Shown one piece after another: positions 9,220-19,268 of a stretch of DNA of 64,000 nucleotides. The stretch spans positions 248,001 to 312,000 of the forward strand of contig NZ_JACWMS010000003.1 in the NCBI RefSeq assembly GCF_014673215.1, given 5' to 3'. Every line of letters starts with the position of its first letter. Positions within the stretch are counted from its first letter, which is position 1. Origin of the DNA: Gordonia hankookensis. GTDB lineage: Bacteria; Actinomycetota; Actinomycetes; Mycobacteriales; Mycobacteriaceae. The notes under the pieces are model-generated. The model had not been told where the DNA came from, ran no database searches, and worked only from the letters and a program-made list of their open reading frames with translations. The translations under genes and the position numbers were made by a program.

Positions 9220-10203
9220 TCATTCGTCGCCGGCCAGAGCCAGGTCGCCCGCCGACGGTGGCGGAGGCCCATGCGTCTGTGGACGGGGCGGGGCCGCGGC
9301 TCCCGGCTCGGGAGCACTGGTCATCGGGGCGAGGGCAGCGTCCTCGGCGGGTGGATTGGCGGATTCGGGCGCCTGAGGTTGCGGTGGATGGGCCGCGTGG
9401 TCCGGTGTGAGTTGCAGCGGGACGTCGGGACCAGGGCGCGACGGTACCGGCACGTTCTCACCTGCCGCCTCGCCACCAGCGGCTGCCTGCCCGGAAGTCG
9501 TATCCGCCTGCTCCGGTGTGGCCGTTGTCTCCTGCGCCGGTCGCTGCGCTTCGGTCGGGCGGCTTCCGGCCAACGGGTACGGTTCCACATCCATCCCCTC
9601 GGTGACGCGATCGAGATGCTCCAGGATCTCGTCGATGCCGGAGGCCGTGGCATGAGCCGTGGTGAAGTACAGCGCTGCCCGCGACGCGATGTCATCGATC
9701 ACGACTGCGGCCGGGAGTCTTCCTGCCACGATCGCTCCCGGGACGGCGGCCAGTGGGACGCCGGCGACCAGGGGCGCCGCCAGTTGGGCGACGGTGAGAT
9801 ACCACGTGCGCAGCAGCTGATCGATCCCCGACGCCGCGGATCCGGTGGCCTCGGCGAGGGTCCGCAACACGTGCAGGTCTGCTTCGGCGCGCCGCTGGTG
9901 ATCGACCACAGCCGCCACCGCCCGCGCGCCGGATTCGCTCACCCAGCCGCGTCCGAGCCGCACCTGCTGTTCGGGTAGTCGGTGCAGCTGTTCGGCGACG
10001 GCCCGGTGGGCCGCGTCGAGACGACGGCTGTCGGCGGCGAGACCCGCGACATCGAACGACCCGACCCTCCGGAACGGCCTGTGCACGTCGTCCTCACCTG
10101 CTGTCCGGGCTCCCAGCGTGGCCCCGAGCGCCAGCACGTCGACCAGATCCTCGATCCCGGAGACGGCCTGGTCACGCAGCGCCGCAAGCGAATCCCCCGT
10201 CAC
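9220..10203 (-). CDS. alanine/proline-rich ESX-associated protein (Rv3439c-like)
   Basis: 327 residues. The first 210 form an alanine-rich helical region that includes QQVRLGRGWVSESGARAVAA, reminiscent of a WXG-type turn, and a hydrophobic patch VAQLAAPLVAGVPLAAVPGA. The last third is a disordered proline/alanine-rich tail (PPQPQAPESANPPAEDAALA). The GTG start at 10203 overlaps the upstream gene stop as GTGA. The same two-gene arrangement (Rv3440c-Rv3439c) sits between glmM and glmS in M. tuberculosis, from memory. A role as a type VII secreted substrate is inferred from architecture and location only. Confidence 0.7.
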   Translation of the reverse strand: MTGDSLAALRDQAVSGIEDLVDVLALGATLGARTAGEDDVHRPFRRVGSFDVAGLAADSRRLDAAHRAVAEQLHRLPEQQVRLGRGWVSESGARAVAAVVDHQRRAEADLHVLRTLAEATGSAASGIDQLLRTWYLTVAQLAAPLVAGVPLAAVPGAIVAGRLPAAVVIDDIASRAALYFTTAHATASGIDEILEHLDRVTEGMDVEPYPLAGSRPTEAQRPAQETTATPEQADTTSGQAAAGGEAAGENVPVPSRPGPDVPLQLTPDHAAHPPQPQAPESANPPAEDAALAPMTSAPEPGAAAPPRPQTHGPPPPSAGDLALAGDE

Positions 10204-10541
10204 GCGGCACCGGATCCGTCGGAGCGGTGCCCGCCAACGGTGCGGGTCAGGCCGGTCGCATTGTCGGCATCGGCGGTATCGATCATCGCGATACCCCGTC
10301 CGAGGGCGTCGGCCAGTCGGTCGGCGGCATGCGCCTGGTCGGTGAGCCGTTCGGTGATGACGCGGCCCATCTCCCGATACCGCGCGCCCATCTCGCGGTA
10401 CTCCTCGCCGAGCGCCCACCGACCGAGCTCGTGTCTCCGGATGTCATCGGCCGCCGAGCCGACGACGTCGGCGGCCCGACGATAGAACGCCACCACCTTC
10501 GAGACCTCGTCGACGTCGACGGACATCTGTGAATCGGCCAT
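10200..10541 (-). CDS. small helical ESX-1-type secretion-associated protein (Rv3440c/EspC-like)
   Basis: 113 residues, predicted as two long helices: DVDEVSKVVAFYRRAADVVG and a second helix around ALGEEYREMGARYREMGRVI. Size, helical-hairpin layout and a flexible glycine-rich end match small ESX secretion-associated proteins (DUF2580/EspC-type). No canonical W-x-G is visible. Start ATG at 10541 with GGGAGAAGGGG upstream as ribosome-binding site. It is coupled by a 4-base overlap to the proline-rich gene, so the two may form a secreted heterodimer; that is inference. Confidence 0.7.
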   Translation of the reverse strand: MADSQMSVDVDEVSKVVAFYRRAADVVGSAADDIRRHELGRWALGEEYREMGARYREMGRVITERLTDQAHAADRLADALGRGIAMIDTADADNATGLTRTVGGHRSDGSGAA

Positions 10542-10655
10542 CGGTCCCCTTCTCCCGCCTCGCGAACACGCGTCGCATGAATCCGGTCACACGAACACGG
10601 TGTGGCGTCGAAGTTTAGACGCGCGACGCCCAGGGCCGGTTCCCGGCCGAGAGAG

Positions 10656-11354
10656 TCAGTTCGGGAGGACCACTCCGTGGCGCATGACGGCATCGACGAG
10701 CGCCGACGGGCGTTCGACTGCCGGTGCGTCCTGGACCAGCTCGAATGCACAGCCGAGGTGGCGAGCACCGCCGTCGGCCTCCTCGCTGTCGCCCACCATC
10801 AGCGCGTCGTATGGCGCCACGCCGAGCGGGTCGAGTGCCGCATGGAAGATCCGGGGGTTGGGTTTGATGGCACCCACCTCATAGGACAGGGCGTACTCGT
10901 CGACGAGGTCGGCGACTCCGTGCAGCGCGAGCACGGCGCGCAGGTCGAAGGCGATGTTGCTGACGACGCCGACAGGGATGCCGGCAGCACGCAGACCACG
11001 CAGCACCACTTCGGTGTCCGGGAAGATCTGCCACGAATGCGGGTCGAGAACCCTGGCGTAGAGCTGCTCGGCGTGGCCCGGCGCCGTCAGCCCCGACGCG
11101 CGCAACATCGCCAGATACGCGCGCCGATGCTGCTCCGGGTCGAGATCCCTTTGCTCCCAGGCAATCCGGTCGTCATCCTCGATCACCGTCGGCAAACCGA
11201 CTGGTTGGGTCATCCGCCGGATCAGGACCGCCTGAGCATCCAGGTGCAGTGGGTGGCCGTCCTCGTCGTGCAGGTCGTCGAACCAGTCGTCACGTGCCTC
11301 GAACCGAAAAAGGGTGCCCGAGAAGTCGAACAGGACCGCCTTCGGAGTGCTCAC
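10656..11354 (-). CDS. HAD-family hydrolase
   Basis: 232-residue haloacid-dehalogenase-like phosphatase. Motif I is [13 protein letters not shown] (nucleophile Asp10; the second acid is replaced by Ser, D-F-S-G-T), motif [11 protein letters not shown], the motif III lysine in [14 protein letters not shown], motif [15 protein letters not shown]. Loss of the second aspartate (general acid) is unusual for a phosphatase and is seen in dehalogenase- and azetidine-type members. It overlaps the glmM stop by 4 bases, so it is the last gene of rplM-rpsI-glmM. Substrate unknown. Confidence 0.85.
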   Translation of the reverse strand: MSTPKAVLFDFSGTLFRFEARDDWFDDLHDEDGHPLHLDAQAVLIRRMTQPVGLPTVIEDDDRIAWEQRDLDPEQHRRAYLAMLRASGLTAPGHAEQLYARVLDPHSWQIFPDTEVVLRGLRAAGIPVGVVSNIAFDLRAVLALHGVADLVDEYALSYEVGAIKPNPRIFHAALDPLGVAPYDALMVGDSEEADGGARHLGCAFELVQDAPAVERPSALVDAVMRHGVVLPN

Positions 11355-12691
11355 GAGCCCGCTGCCTCGACCACGTCGGCGATACGACGCGCCACCGCGC
11401 GCGCGGTGTCGGCCGAACCTGCCTCGACCATCACACGCACGAGCTGCTCGGTTCCCGACGGACGCAACAGCACCCGGCCGTGGTCGCCGAGTTCGGCCTC
11501 CGCGTCGGCGACCGACTGCTTGACCGTCTGCGACTGGGCGACCGCGTGTTTGTCTGCGACCCGCACATTGATGAGTTCCTGTGGGAGGACCGTCATGATG
11601 CGTGCGAGGTCGGCGATGCGCTCCCCGGTCGCGGCCATCTGCTCCATCAGGAGCAGACCGGTCAGGATGCCGTCACCGGTGGTGCCGGAGCCGGGAACCA
11701 CGATGTGCCCTGACTGCTCCCCGCCGAGCGAATAGCCGCCGCGACGCAACTCCTCGAGGACGTACCGGTCGCCGACAGCGGTCGTCCGCAGCGTGATCCC
11801 CGCCTCGCGCATCGCGATGTGCAGGCCGAGGTTGCTCATCACCGTCGTGACGAGGACGTTGTCGCGCAGGCGGTCCCGTGACCTCAGCGCGGTCGCGAGG
11901 ATCGCCATGATGGCGTCCCCGTCCACGACCTGCCCTGTCGAGTCGACCGCGAGGCAGCGGTCGGCGTCACCGTCATGGGCCAAACCGAGATCCGCGCCGT
12001 GCTCGAGTACCGCTGCACGGAGCTTGTCCATGTGGGTGGATCCGCAGTCCTCGTTGATGTTGAGGCCGTCGGGCTCGGCATGGATCGCGATCACCTCGGC
12101 GCCCGCGTCCGCGTACGCCTGCGGCGCCAACTCGAAAGCGGCGCCATGGGCGCAGTCCACGACCACGGTGAGGCCGTCGAGGCGATTCCCGATCGCCGCG
12201 GCGAGGTGCGCACGATAGCGGTCGCCCGCATCGACCGCGTCCACCACACGGCCAACGGCCGCACCGATCGGACGGGCGAACTCCTCGGCCATCGTGGCCG
12301 CGATCCGGTCCTCGACCGCATCGTCGAGCTTGTGGCCGCCACCCGAGAAGAACTTGATCCCGTTGTCGGGCATGGGGTTGTGCGACGCCGAGATCATCAC
12401 ACCGAAGTCGGCCTGGTAATCGGCCGTCAGGAAGGCGACGGCCGGCGTTGGCACCACGCCGACGCGGATCGCATCGACGCCGGTGGCCGCGAGGCCCGCG
12501 CACACCGCGGCCTCGAGCATCTCGCCGGAAGCGCGCGGATCACGGCCGACCACCGCACGCGGACGCGCGTCGCGGACCGAATCGTGTCCGAAAACGACCG
12601 CGGCGGCCGAGGCCAGGCCCAACGCGAGCTCGGGAGTGAGCTCGTCGTTGGCCAGGCCCCGGACGCCGTCGGTTCCGAAAAGGCGTGCCAA
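11351..12691 (-). CDS. glmM: phosphoglucosamine mutase
   Basis: Converts glucosamine-6-phosphate to glucosamine-1-phosphate. Begins [16 protein letters not shown]; the phosphoserine loop is [17 protein letters not shown] (Ser about 103); metal loop DGDADRC; sugar loop GGEQSGHIV; phosphate site [12 protein letters not shown]. 446 residues, ordinary for the family. It follows rpsI after 2 bases and overlaps the HAD gene downstream. Linking a cell-wall precursor enzyme to ribosomal protein genes is the usual order in mycobacteria and relatives. Confidence 0.97.
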   Translation of the reverse strand: MARLFGTDGVRGLANDELTPELALGLASAAAVVFGHDSVRDARPRAVVGRDPRASGEMLEAAVCAGLAATGVDAIRVGVVPTPAVAFLTADYQADFGVMISASHNPMPDNGIKFFSGGGHKLDDAVEDRIAATMAEEFARPIGAAVGRVVDAVDAGDRYRAHLAAAIGNRLDGLTVVVDCAHGAAFELAPQAYADAGAEVIAIHAEPDGLNINEDCGSTHMDKLRAAVLEHGADLGLAHDGDADRCLAVDSTGQVVDGDAIMAILATALRSRDRLRDNVLVTTVMSNLGLHIAMREAGITLRTTAVGDRYVLEELRRGGYSLGGEQSGHIVVPGSGTTGDGILTGLLLMEQMAATGERIADLARIMTVLPQELINVRVADKHAVAQSQTVKQSVADAEAELGDHGRVLLRPSGTEQLVRVMVEAGSADTARAVARRIADVVEAAGS

Positions 12692-12693
12692 GA

Positions 12694-13254
12694 TCAGCGC
12701 TTGGAGTACTGCGACGCCTTGCGGGCCTTCTTCAGGCCGTACTTCTTGCGCTCCACCGCACGCGGGTCACGAGTGAGGAAGCCGGCCTTCTTCAGCGCCG
12801 GACGATCGTCCGGGGTGACCTCGATCAGCGCGCGGGCGATGCCCAGGCGCAGCGCACCGGCCTGGCCCGAGGGGCCGCCGCCGACGAGCTTGGCGAAGAT
12901 GTCGAACGACTCGGTGCGCTCGACGGTGACGAGCGGAGCCTTGATCAGCTGCTGGTGCACCTTGTTGGGGAAGTACTCCTCCAGGGTGCGACCGTTGAGC
13001 TGGAACTGACCGGAGCCCGGCACGAGGCGCACGCGCACGACGGCCTCCTTGCGGCGGCCGACGGTCTGGATCGGACGATCGATGACGACCGGCTCACGGA
13101 CCTCGCCGGCCTCGGCGACGACCTCGGTGTCGTAGTCATCCGATGCCTGCTCGACGACCTCGACGGCCTCCGCTACCTCGGCGCCGCCGTCAGCGGCGAC
13201 CTGGATCTCCTCGTCGATCTCGACGGCCGGCTCGTTGATGTTCTCGTTGCTCAC
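12694..13254 (-). CDS. rpsI: 30S ribosomal protein S9
   Basis: 186 residues: an acidic N-terminal extension of about 55 residues (rich in E, D and V) precedes the S9 core, which begins at [14 protein letters not shown] and ends with the invariant basic tail [12 protein letters not shown]. The extension is longer than in E. coli but typical of actinobacteria. The GTG start at 13254 overlaps the rplM stop as GTGA, giving translational coupling. Confidence 0.98.
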   Translation of the reverse strand: MSNENINEPAVEIDEEIQVAADGGAEVAEAVEVVEQASDDYDTEVVAEAGEVREPVVIDRPIQTVGRRKEAVVRVRLVPGSGQFQLNGRTLEEYFPNKVHQQLIKAPLVTVERTESFDIFAKLVGGGPSGQAGALRLGIARALIEVTPDDRPALKKAGFLTRDPRAVERKKYGLKKARKASQYSKR

Positions 13255-13694
13255 TGGGCCACCTGCTTGATCTCGAAGGGCACGGGCCGCTGAGCCTCGT
13301 GAGGATGGTTCGGGCCTGCGTAGACCTTCAGCTTGGACGCCATGGCGCGACCGAGCTTGGTGTGCGGCAGCATGCCCTTGATGGCCTTCTCGACCACGCG
13401 CTCAGGGTGGCTCTCGAGGAGCTCTGCGGTCGTCTGGACCTTGAGCCCACCCGGATGCCCGGAGTGGCGGTAGTTCAGCTTGCGCTCGGCCTTGTTGCTG
13501 GTCAGCGCGACCTTCTCGGCGTTGATGATGATGACGAAGTCACCACCATCGGCGTGGGGCGCATAGGTCGGCTTGTGCTTGCCGCGGAGCAGATTCGCGC
13601 TCTGCACGGCCAGCCGGCCGAGCACCACGTCGGTGGCGTCGATGACATGCCACGCGTGCGTGATGTCACCGGCCTTCGGGGTGTAGGTGGGCAC
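13251..13694 (-). CDS. rplM: 50S ribosomal protein L13
   Basis: 147 residues. Family signatures are [40 protein letters not shown] and [10 protein letters not shown]. The open frame extends to 13736, but the L13 N-terminus ([14 protein letters not shown]) and a GAGG ribosome-binding site place the start at the GTG 13694. It heads rplM-rpsI-glmM-HAD. A promoter and a structured leader lie upstream. Confidence 0.98.
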   Translation of the reverse strand: MPTYTPKAGDITHAWHVIDATDVVLGRLAVQSANLLRGKHKPTYAPHADGGDFVIIINAEKVALTSNKAERKLNYRHSGHPGGLKVQTTAELLESHPERVVEKAIKGMLPHTKLGRAMASKLKVYAGPNHPHEAQRPVPFEIKQVAQ

Positions 13695-13783
13695 AGTTGT
13701 CCTCAACTCTGTCGATGGGTGCTGGTCAGGTGCCATGACAGAGGGAACTCCCGGCGACCAGTGGGGACCCGGGCCTCGACTAT

Positions 13784-13808
13784 CTCCTCCCGGTCACCCG
13801 GTGAGGAG
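13784..13808 (-). promoter_or_regulatory. hairpin in the rplM 5' leader
   Basis: Inverted repeat: CTCCTC plus CCGG on one side pairs with CCGG and GAGGAG on the other, with a TCAC loop and one bulged base. It lies about 14 bases after the expected transcript start and 90 bases ahead of the rplM start. It may be an autoregulatory leader or a 5' stabiliser; only the pairing itself is seen. Confidence 0.5.
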
Positions 13809-13828
13809 ATGTCACGCACCAGCGGTCC

Positions 13829-13858
13829 AGACTACGCGAAGGCGCTGATCAGGGTCAA
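13829..13858 (-). promoter_or_regulatory. predicted promoter of rplM-rpsI-glmM
   Basis: On the minus strand TTGACC (13853-13858), an 18-base spacer and TAGTCT (13829-13834) form a good vegetative sigma-A type promoter. Transcription would start near 13822, giving a leader of about 128 bases before rplM. Confidence 0.65.
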
Positions 13859-13870
13859 AACGCGTCGCGA

Positions 13871-15181
13871 TCACCGCGGGGCGATCCGCACCGATGACAC
13901 GGCATGAGCGCATTCGGCCTCCACCGACTCCCCGGTCGTCCCCGCCTGGCACCCGACCGACACCTGCAGTCCGTGCTCGACGAGCACGTACCAGCGGATC
14001 GCGCTGCCCGACGCGGGCGCCTCGCGATAGCTGATCACCTCACGGCCCATGAACCTGGTGACGGCCGAGAACTCGGTCACCACATCGTCGCCACGCTGGC
14101 GGATCCGGTTTCCGAGACTGGTCGCCACCGATGCCAGGGTCGAGTCGGTCCGCACCTCGCTCTGGACCACCAGCATCCGCCTCCCGTCCGCTCGGTCGGC
14201 GAACACCGAGCGCGAGGGTCCGTCCGTGCCCCCGGCGTCAGGTCCTCGCCCCAGCTCGGTTCGCCGCCAGTCGGCGGGAATGTCGATGTCGGTACGCCCG
14301 AGTGTCACCGACTGCTCGGCGGGCGGACCCTCGCCACCGCGTTGGAGGAAGCCGACCACACCGGCCACCAACGCCACCGCGACTGCGGCCACCCCCGCGG
14401 CCACGATCCACCGGCCGGTTCGACCGCGCATCGGCCCCGTCGGATCCTGCGCGGGCCGTTCGCTCTGACCGATCGGCGGGTCGGCGCCCTCAGGTCGACC
14501 GCTCCGCCATCCGTAGCGTCGGATCAGATCCCGATCGACCGCCACCACCCGCCCGGCCAGCGCGTGCGTGGCGACGACATCGATCGCCCTGGCCACCTCC
14601 GCGGGCTCCGAACCGTCGACGAAGACCGCCTCCACCGAGTCGTCGACGATGGCCTCGGTCCGGGCGGCGACACCATCGGACTCCGGTTCGAGGACGTCCA
14701 CGGCCTCGATCTCCCATCCGGCCGACGTGCGACGCAGTCGGGCGACGTCCCACCGCGCCTCCCTCGGCCTGGCCGGATCCACCGGCATACCAGGGAAATG
14801 CGTGGTCTCGACGACCGCGCACCGTTGCATCGTCCCGTCGGAGTGGCTCCGCGCGATCAGTACCGCCCGAGGGACGAGCGTGATCGCTGCGCCGAACTCC
14901 GCGGTCGCGCGGTCGAGTACCGACGAACGCACACGCCCCCAGGTGCTGGGATACCCGACCACCATCGGTAGCGGGCCATCGGGGCCCATATCAGGCAGGT
15001 GCAGATCTCGCAGTACGGCCTGCCACGCCTGGTGACCGTATCGGCGGGCACCCGCGACCATCACAGTCGGAGCATCGACTGCCTCCAGCAAATCGGTCAC
15101 GTCCGCCGATCGCCCACCTGATACCGAGACCTGACCGAAGGCGAGGTCGACAACAGTCGGTCGCAGTGTGGTGGGTGCCAC
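13871..15181 (-). CDS. type VII secretion-associated protein (Rv3446c-like, ESX-4)
   Basis: 436 residues. The N-terminal half (1-240) resembles an ASKHA-like domain of ESX-4-associated proteins (VVDLAFGQVSVSG, PLPMVVGYPSTWG). A transmembrane helix follows at about 260-283 (WIVAAGVAAVAVALVAGVVG), then an extracytoplasmic domain with DIDIPADWRRTE and two cysteines (VSVGCQAGTTG, EAECAHA) that could form a disulfide. It begins 4 bases after the eccC stop and is probably translated with it. The exact role in secretion is unknown for the whole family. Confidence 0.85.
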   Translation of the reverse strand: MAPTTLRPTVVDLAFGQVSVSGGRSADVTDLLEAVDAPTVMVAGARRYGHQAWQAVLRDLHLPDMGPDGPLPMVVGYPSTWGRVRSSVLDRATAEFGAAITLVPRAVLIARSHSDGTMQRCAVVETTHFPGMPVDPARPREARWDVARLRRTSAGWEIEAVDVLEPESDGVAARTEAIVDDSVEAVFVDGSEPAEVARAIDVVATHALAGRVVAVDRDLIRRYGWRSGRPEGADPPIGQSERPAQDPTGPMRGRTGRWIVAAGVAAVAVALVAGVVGFLQRGGEGPPAEQSVTLGRTDIDIPADWRRTELGRGPDAGGTDGPSRSVFADRADGRRMLVVQSEVRTDSTLASVATSLGNRIRQRGDDVVTEFSAVTRFMGREVISYREAPASGSAIRWYVLVEHGLQVSVGCQAGTTGESVEAECAHAVSSVRIAPR

Positions 15182-15185
15182 CCGC

Positions 15186-18100
15186 TCAGACCTCGGGCTC
15201 GACGTAACCGACCTGGATCATCTCCTGCGGCCGCGTCCGCGAGACCAGCTCACCGCGCCCCGGGATCAGTTGCTGCATGCGGACCCGTCCGGTGATGTAC
15301 CCCTCGTCGCGGTCGCCGCTCATCAGCAACATGTCGCAGGAGAGGTCCTTGAGACGGCCGATCAACGGGTCGAACATCGCCCGCCCGAGCCCGCCCGAGC
15401 GCCGGGCGAGGATGATGTGGAAGCCGATGTCGCGAGCATGGGCCGCGAGATCGACCAACGGCAACAGCGGGTTACCCGAAGCCGTCGCGACCAGGTCGTA
15501 GTCGTCGATGACCAGGTAGACGTCGGGGCCTGTGTAATAGGAGCGGTCGCGCAACTGCTGCGGGGTCACGTCCTCGGGCGGCAGTCGGTCGGTGAGGATC
15601 TGCGCCAACTGCTGCATCATCGGGATCGCCTTGTTCGCCGAGCTGGCGTAACCGCCCAGGTGATCACCGTCGATGATGCCGAGCATCGTGCGTCGGTAGT
15701 CGACGAACACGACCTTGACGTGGTCCGGAGTGGAGTCGCGCACCAGGCCGTGCACGATGTTGCGCAACAACGTGGTCTTGCCGTGCTCGACGTCCGCGAA
15801 GACCATGAAGTGGGGCTGCGACCCGAAATCGAGGACCACCGGCGCGAGTTCGAGCTCACCGACGCCGACCGCGACCTGGTTGGCGCCCAACGCGACACCC
15901 TTCGCCGACACCAGTTCGTCGACCTCACGCTGAGGTATCTCCACACCGAGCTTGCGGACGGCCATCGCCGCACGACCGCCATAGCCTGCGGCGAGCCTGT
16001 CGATCGCGAGTTGCACACCGGCCGGGAGGGATTCGGCCGCACTGACACCGTCGAGGCGCGGCAGAGCGACGAGCATGTGCAGCTCGTCGGGGGTCAGGCC
16101 CCGACCCGGCCTGCCATGCGGAACCAGTGCGGCTGCGCGGCGACCCATCTCCGAGTCCATGGCGTCGCCGAGCTTCAACTCGATCCGGCTGCCCATCAGG
16201 TCCTTGACCGCGGGCCGCACCTCGGCCCACCGCGAGGCGGTCACGATCACGTGCACGCCATACGAGAGACCCTGCGCCACGATCGCATTGATCGGCTCCT
16301 CGAGGAAGTCGAGTTCGTTGCGGAGCACACCGACGCCGTCGAGGACCAGGAAGACGTCGCCGTGCCGATCCGCCGCCAGCGGATCGGCCGGATCCATACC
16401 GCCGCCGGCAAACCACTCCTGACGCCGCGACCGGTAGTCGCGCATGGACTCGATCCCGAGCCGGGCGAACAGCAGTTCGCGGCTGCGCACGATCGCACTC
16501 ACCTCGGCGACGGTGCGTCGCACCGCGTCCATGTCACCACGCGAGGCCACCGAACCGACGTGCGGGAGGCCGACGATGCTCGTGAGGCTGCCGCCACCGA
16601 AGTCCAGGCAGTAGAACTGGACCTGCTCGGGGGTGTGGGTGGCCGCGGCCGACATGATGATGGTGCGCAATGCGGTCGACTTGCCGGACTGTGGGCCACC
16701 GACGACCGCGACATTGCCTGCCGCGCCTGACAGATCGAGGACGTGGACGTCGCGTCTCTGATCGTAGGGGCGGTCGACCACACCGATGGCGATGCGCAGA
16801 TCGCCGATATCCGCGGGCACCGACCAGTCCCGACGTCCGACGAGTCCGTCGACGGTCGGCGACCGGTCGAGCGGCGGCAGCCAGACCTCGTGCGCAGCAG
16901 GCCCGTGCCCGGCCATCCGCGTCACCAGGGTGTCGAGCAGGGTCGGCACCGACGCCGCGGCCGGATCGTCGTAGACCGGGATGTCGGTGTCCTGCGGCGG
17001 TTCTTCGTCCAGCAGGGCCTGCGCCTGGTCGAGCACCGACGAACTCGCCGCGCCCGTGTCCAGCGGTACCGGCAAGGCGGTGAAGACCTTCATCCGGCCA
17101 CGCGGCCCGTTGTACGCCGGGCCCTGGTCGACCACGCCGTCGGGCGAGATCGGCGAGTAGTACGGACCGGACACATACGACGTGTTGAAGCGAACCGGCT
17201 CGGCCGAGTCGCATTTCAGGTACGCCGAGCCCGGGACACTGGGCAGGTGGTAGGCGTCGGGCACGCCGAGAACCGATCGGGACTCATTGGCGGAGAACGT
17301 CTTCAGTCCGATCCGGTAGGACAGGTGACTGTCGAGGCCGCGAAGTTTGCCCTCTTCGAGCCGCTGCGACGCCAGGAGCAGATGGATGTGCAACGATCGT
17401 CCGAGCCGACCGATCGCGACGAACAGTTCGGCGAAATCCGGTTTCTGCGCGAGCAATTCGGAGAATTCGTCGACGACGATGAACAGTGCCGGCAGCGGCT
17501 CGAGCCGGACTCCCGACGCGCGGGCCCGTTCGTAGTCACTGACATTGGCGAAGTTGCCCGCCGCACGCAGCAGTTCCTGCCGTCGATTCATCTCGCCCGA
17601 CAGTGCATCCTTCATCCGGTCGACCATCGAGAGTTCCTGCTCGAGGTTCGTGATGATCGCCGCGACATGCGGTGCCGACTCCAGCCCGAGGAAGGTCGCA
17701 CCGCCCTTGAAGTCCACCAGCACGAGATTCAGCTCGGTCGGCGAATGGGTGGCGAGCATGGCCAGCACCAGGGTGCGCAGGAACTCGGACTTGCCCGATC
17801 CGGTGGCCCCGATGCACAGCCCGTGCGGTCCCATACCGCCGTGCGCGCTCTCCTTGATGTCGAGGTCGACCGGGGTTCCACTCGGGGTGTACCCGATCGG
17901 CACCCGGAGGCGATCTCGCCCGGTACGTCCGCGCCAATACACCGCCGGGTCGAACCGGGCCGCATCGGTGATGCCGAGCAGAGCGGGCAGACCTGGATCG
18001 CTCGAGGTCGCCTCGGACTCCAGGTTCGCCAGCGCCGCAGCCGTTGCCAGGCGGTACCGCGCCATCCGCCGCGCCAGCGTCTCGGCCTCGGGGATGGTGA

Positions 18101-19268
18101 GGGAATCCATGTCGGCGAACTCCTCGACACCGAAGGCACTGCGGGCAGCAACCTTTCGGTCGCGGACCACCAGCTGCAGGCCTCGGCGCGCGGCCAGGCC
18201 GTCCGGCGGGGCCGTCAGGTCGAGGATGGTCACGCCCTCCATGCCCGCGTCGTTGATCAGCCGTTCGTCGCCGGCGACATGGCCGTCATCGAGCACCACG
18301 ACGAGGTGCGCCCGCCCCGGTGTCGGCGGGGCCGAACGACTGAAGCGGCCGCGTTCGAGCAGATCGGCCGCCATCGAGTTCTCGAAGTCGGCCAGGGTCG
18401 GGTAGATCATCCGCATGGCACCGACACCGTCCCGCAACGTCGGATGACCGACGTGCGGAAGCCATTTTGCCCAATCCCACGCCTCCCCTGCGGGGTCCCC
18501 GGCAATGACGGCGACGTGCAGGTGGTCGGGCCCGTGGAAAGCGCACAGTTCGATCACCATGGCGCGCACGAGATCTCGGGTCTCCTGTCGGGCGCCCTCG
18601 ATGTTCACCGCCGGAAAGCCCCGCAACGAGATCGCCGTCGGCAGGCGGTGCACCACGGAGTGGGTCCGGACGAACCGACGCAGTGCGACCATCGATACGG
18701 GCTCGATGTCCTCGAGCGGCCCGGTCTCCGGTGGCATGAGGCGTGTGGCCAGCCGCTGTGAGCCCACCCCCACCCGGACATGGGCGAAATCGCTGTCGGA
18801 CGGTCGCCGCTCCCACATCCGCCTGCTGCCCACGATGTCGAGTAGGGCGACCGGGTCGGGATGACTCCAGGTGAGAGCGGCGCGCTGAGCGTCCACGGTC
18901 TCGAGTACCTGGGTGCGCGTCTGACCGAGGTAGCGGAAGTAGTCCTTGCGTTCCTCGTTCAGTTCGGCGGCGCGTTTGCCGCCGCCCCGCCCGCCCGCGG
19001 CGAACATGCCGAACATCGACATCAGCATCATCAACGGGAACATCATGAACAGCGGGTTGGACAGGATGTTGCGTCCGCCGGTCGCGAACATCATCGCGAT
19101 CATGCCGACGACCGCGACCACCATGACCACGGGGAGCATCTTGGTGAGCATGTTGCCCGGAACGACCCTCGGCACGTCGGGCGGCGGCGCGATGTTCAGT
19201 TCCCCACCCGGCGTACGGGGAGGTGTGATCCGGGGACGCCGGACGAACCCCTCCGTTGTTGCCACCAC
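15186..19268 (-). CDS. eccC: type VII secretion ATPase EccC (ESX-4)
   Basis: 1360-residue FtsK/SpoIIIE-type motor that powers type VII export. Two membrane helices lie at about 44-62 and 70-92. Three ATPase domains follow with Walker A motifs GATGSGKSEF (about 487), GGPQSGKSTAL (about 857) and DVEHGKTTLLRN (about 1157). Walker B is VVDEFSELL in domain 1 but LVLDGVGVL and LVIDDYDLV in domains 2 and 3, lacking the catalytic Glu, so only domain 1 looks fully competent. Domain 1 also keeps an arginine-rich LASQRLEEGKLRG segment. All domains are on one chain, as in ESX-4 systems. Two tandem GTGs (19268, 19265) follow GGGGAGATCGA; either may be the start. Confidence 0.95.
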   Translation of the reverse strand: MVATTEGFVRRPRITPPRTPGGELNIAPPPDVPRVVPGNMLTKMLPVVMVVAVVGMIAMMFATGGRNILSNPLFMMFPLMMLMSMFGMFAAGGRGGGKRAAELNEERKDYFRYLGQTRTQVLETVDAQRAALTWSHPDPVALLDIVGSRRMWERRPSDSDFAHVRVGVGSQRLATRLMPPETGPLEDIEPVSMVALRRFVRTHSVVHRLPTAISLRGFPAVNIEGARQETRDLVRAMVIELCAFHGPDHLHVAVIAGDPAGEAWDWAKWLPHVGHPTLRDGVGAMRMIYPTLADFENSMAADLLERGRFSRSAPPTPGRAHLVVVLDDGHVAGDERLINDAGMEGVTILDLTAPPDGLAARRGLQLVVRDRKVAARSAFGVEEFADMDSLTIPEAETLARRMARYRLATAAALANLESEATSSDPGLPALLGITDAARFDPAVYWRGRTGRDRLRVPIGYTPSGTPVDLDIKESAHGGMGPHGLCIGATGSGKSEFLRTLVLAMLATHSPTELNLVLVDFKGGATFLGLESAPHVAAIITNLEQELSMVDRMKDALSGEMNRRQELLRAAGNFANVSDYERARASGVRLEPLPALFIVVDEFSELLAQKPDFAELFVAIGRLGRSLHIHLLLASQRLEEGKLRGLDSHLSYRIGLKTFSANESRSVLGVPDAYHLPSVPGSAYLKCDSAEPVRFNTSYVSGPYYSPISPDGVVDQGPAYNGPRGRMKVFTALPVPLDTGAASSSVLDQAQALLDEEPPQDTDIPVYDDPAAASVPTLLDTLVTRMAGHGPAAHEVWLPPLDRSPTVDGLVGRRDWSVPADIGDLRIAIGVVDRPYDQRRDVHVLDLSGAAGNVAVVGGPQSGKSTALRTIIMSAAATHTPEQVQFYCLDFGGGSLTSIVGLPHVGSVASRGDMDAVRRTVAEVSAIVRSRELLFARLGIESMRDYRSRRQEWFAGGGMDPADPLAADRHGDVFLVLDGVGVLRNELDFLEEPINAIVAQGLSYGVHVIVTASRWAEVRPAVKDLMGSRIELKLGDAMDSEMGRRAAALVPHGRPGRGLTPDELHMLVALPRLDGVSAAESLPAGVQLAIDRLAAGYGGRAAMAVRKLGVEIPQREVDELVSAKGVALGANQVAVGVGELELAPVVLDFGSQPHFMVFADVEHGKTTLLRNIVHGLVRDSTPDHVKVVFVDYRRTMLGIIDGDHLGGYASSANKAIPMMQQLAQILTDRLPPEDVTPQQLRDRSYYTGPDVYLVIDDYDLVATASGNPLLPLVDLAAHARDIGFHIILARRSGGLGRAMFDPLIGRLKDLSCDMLLMSGDRDEGYITGRVRMQQLIPGRGELVSRTRPQEMIQVGYVEPEV

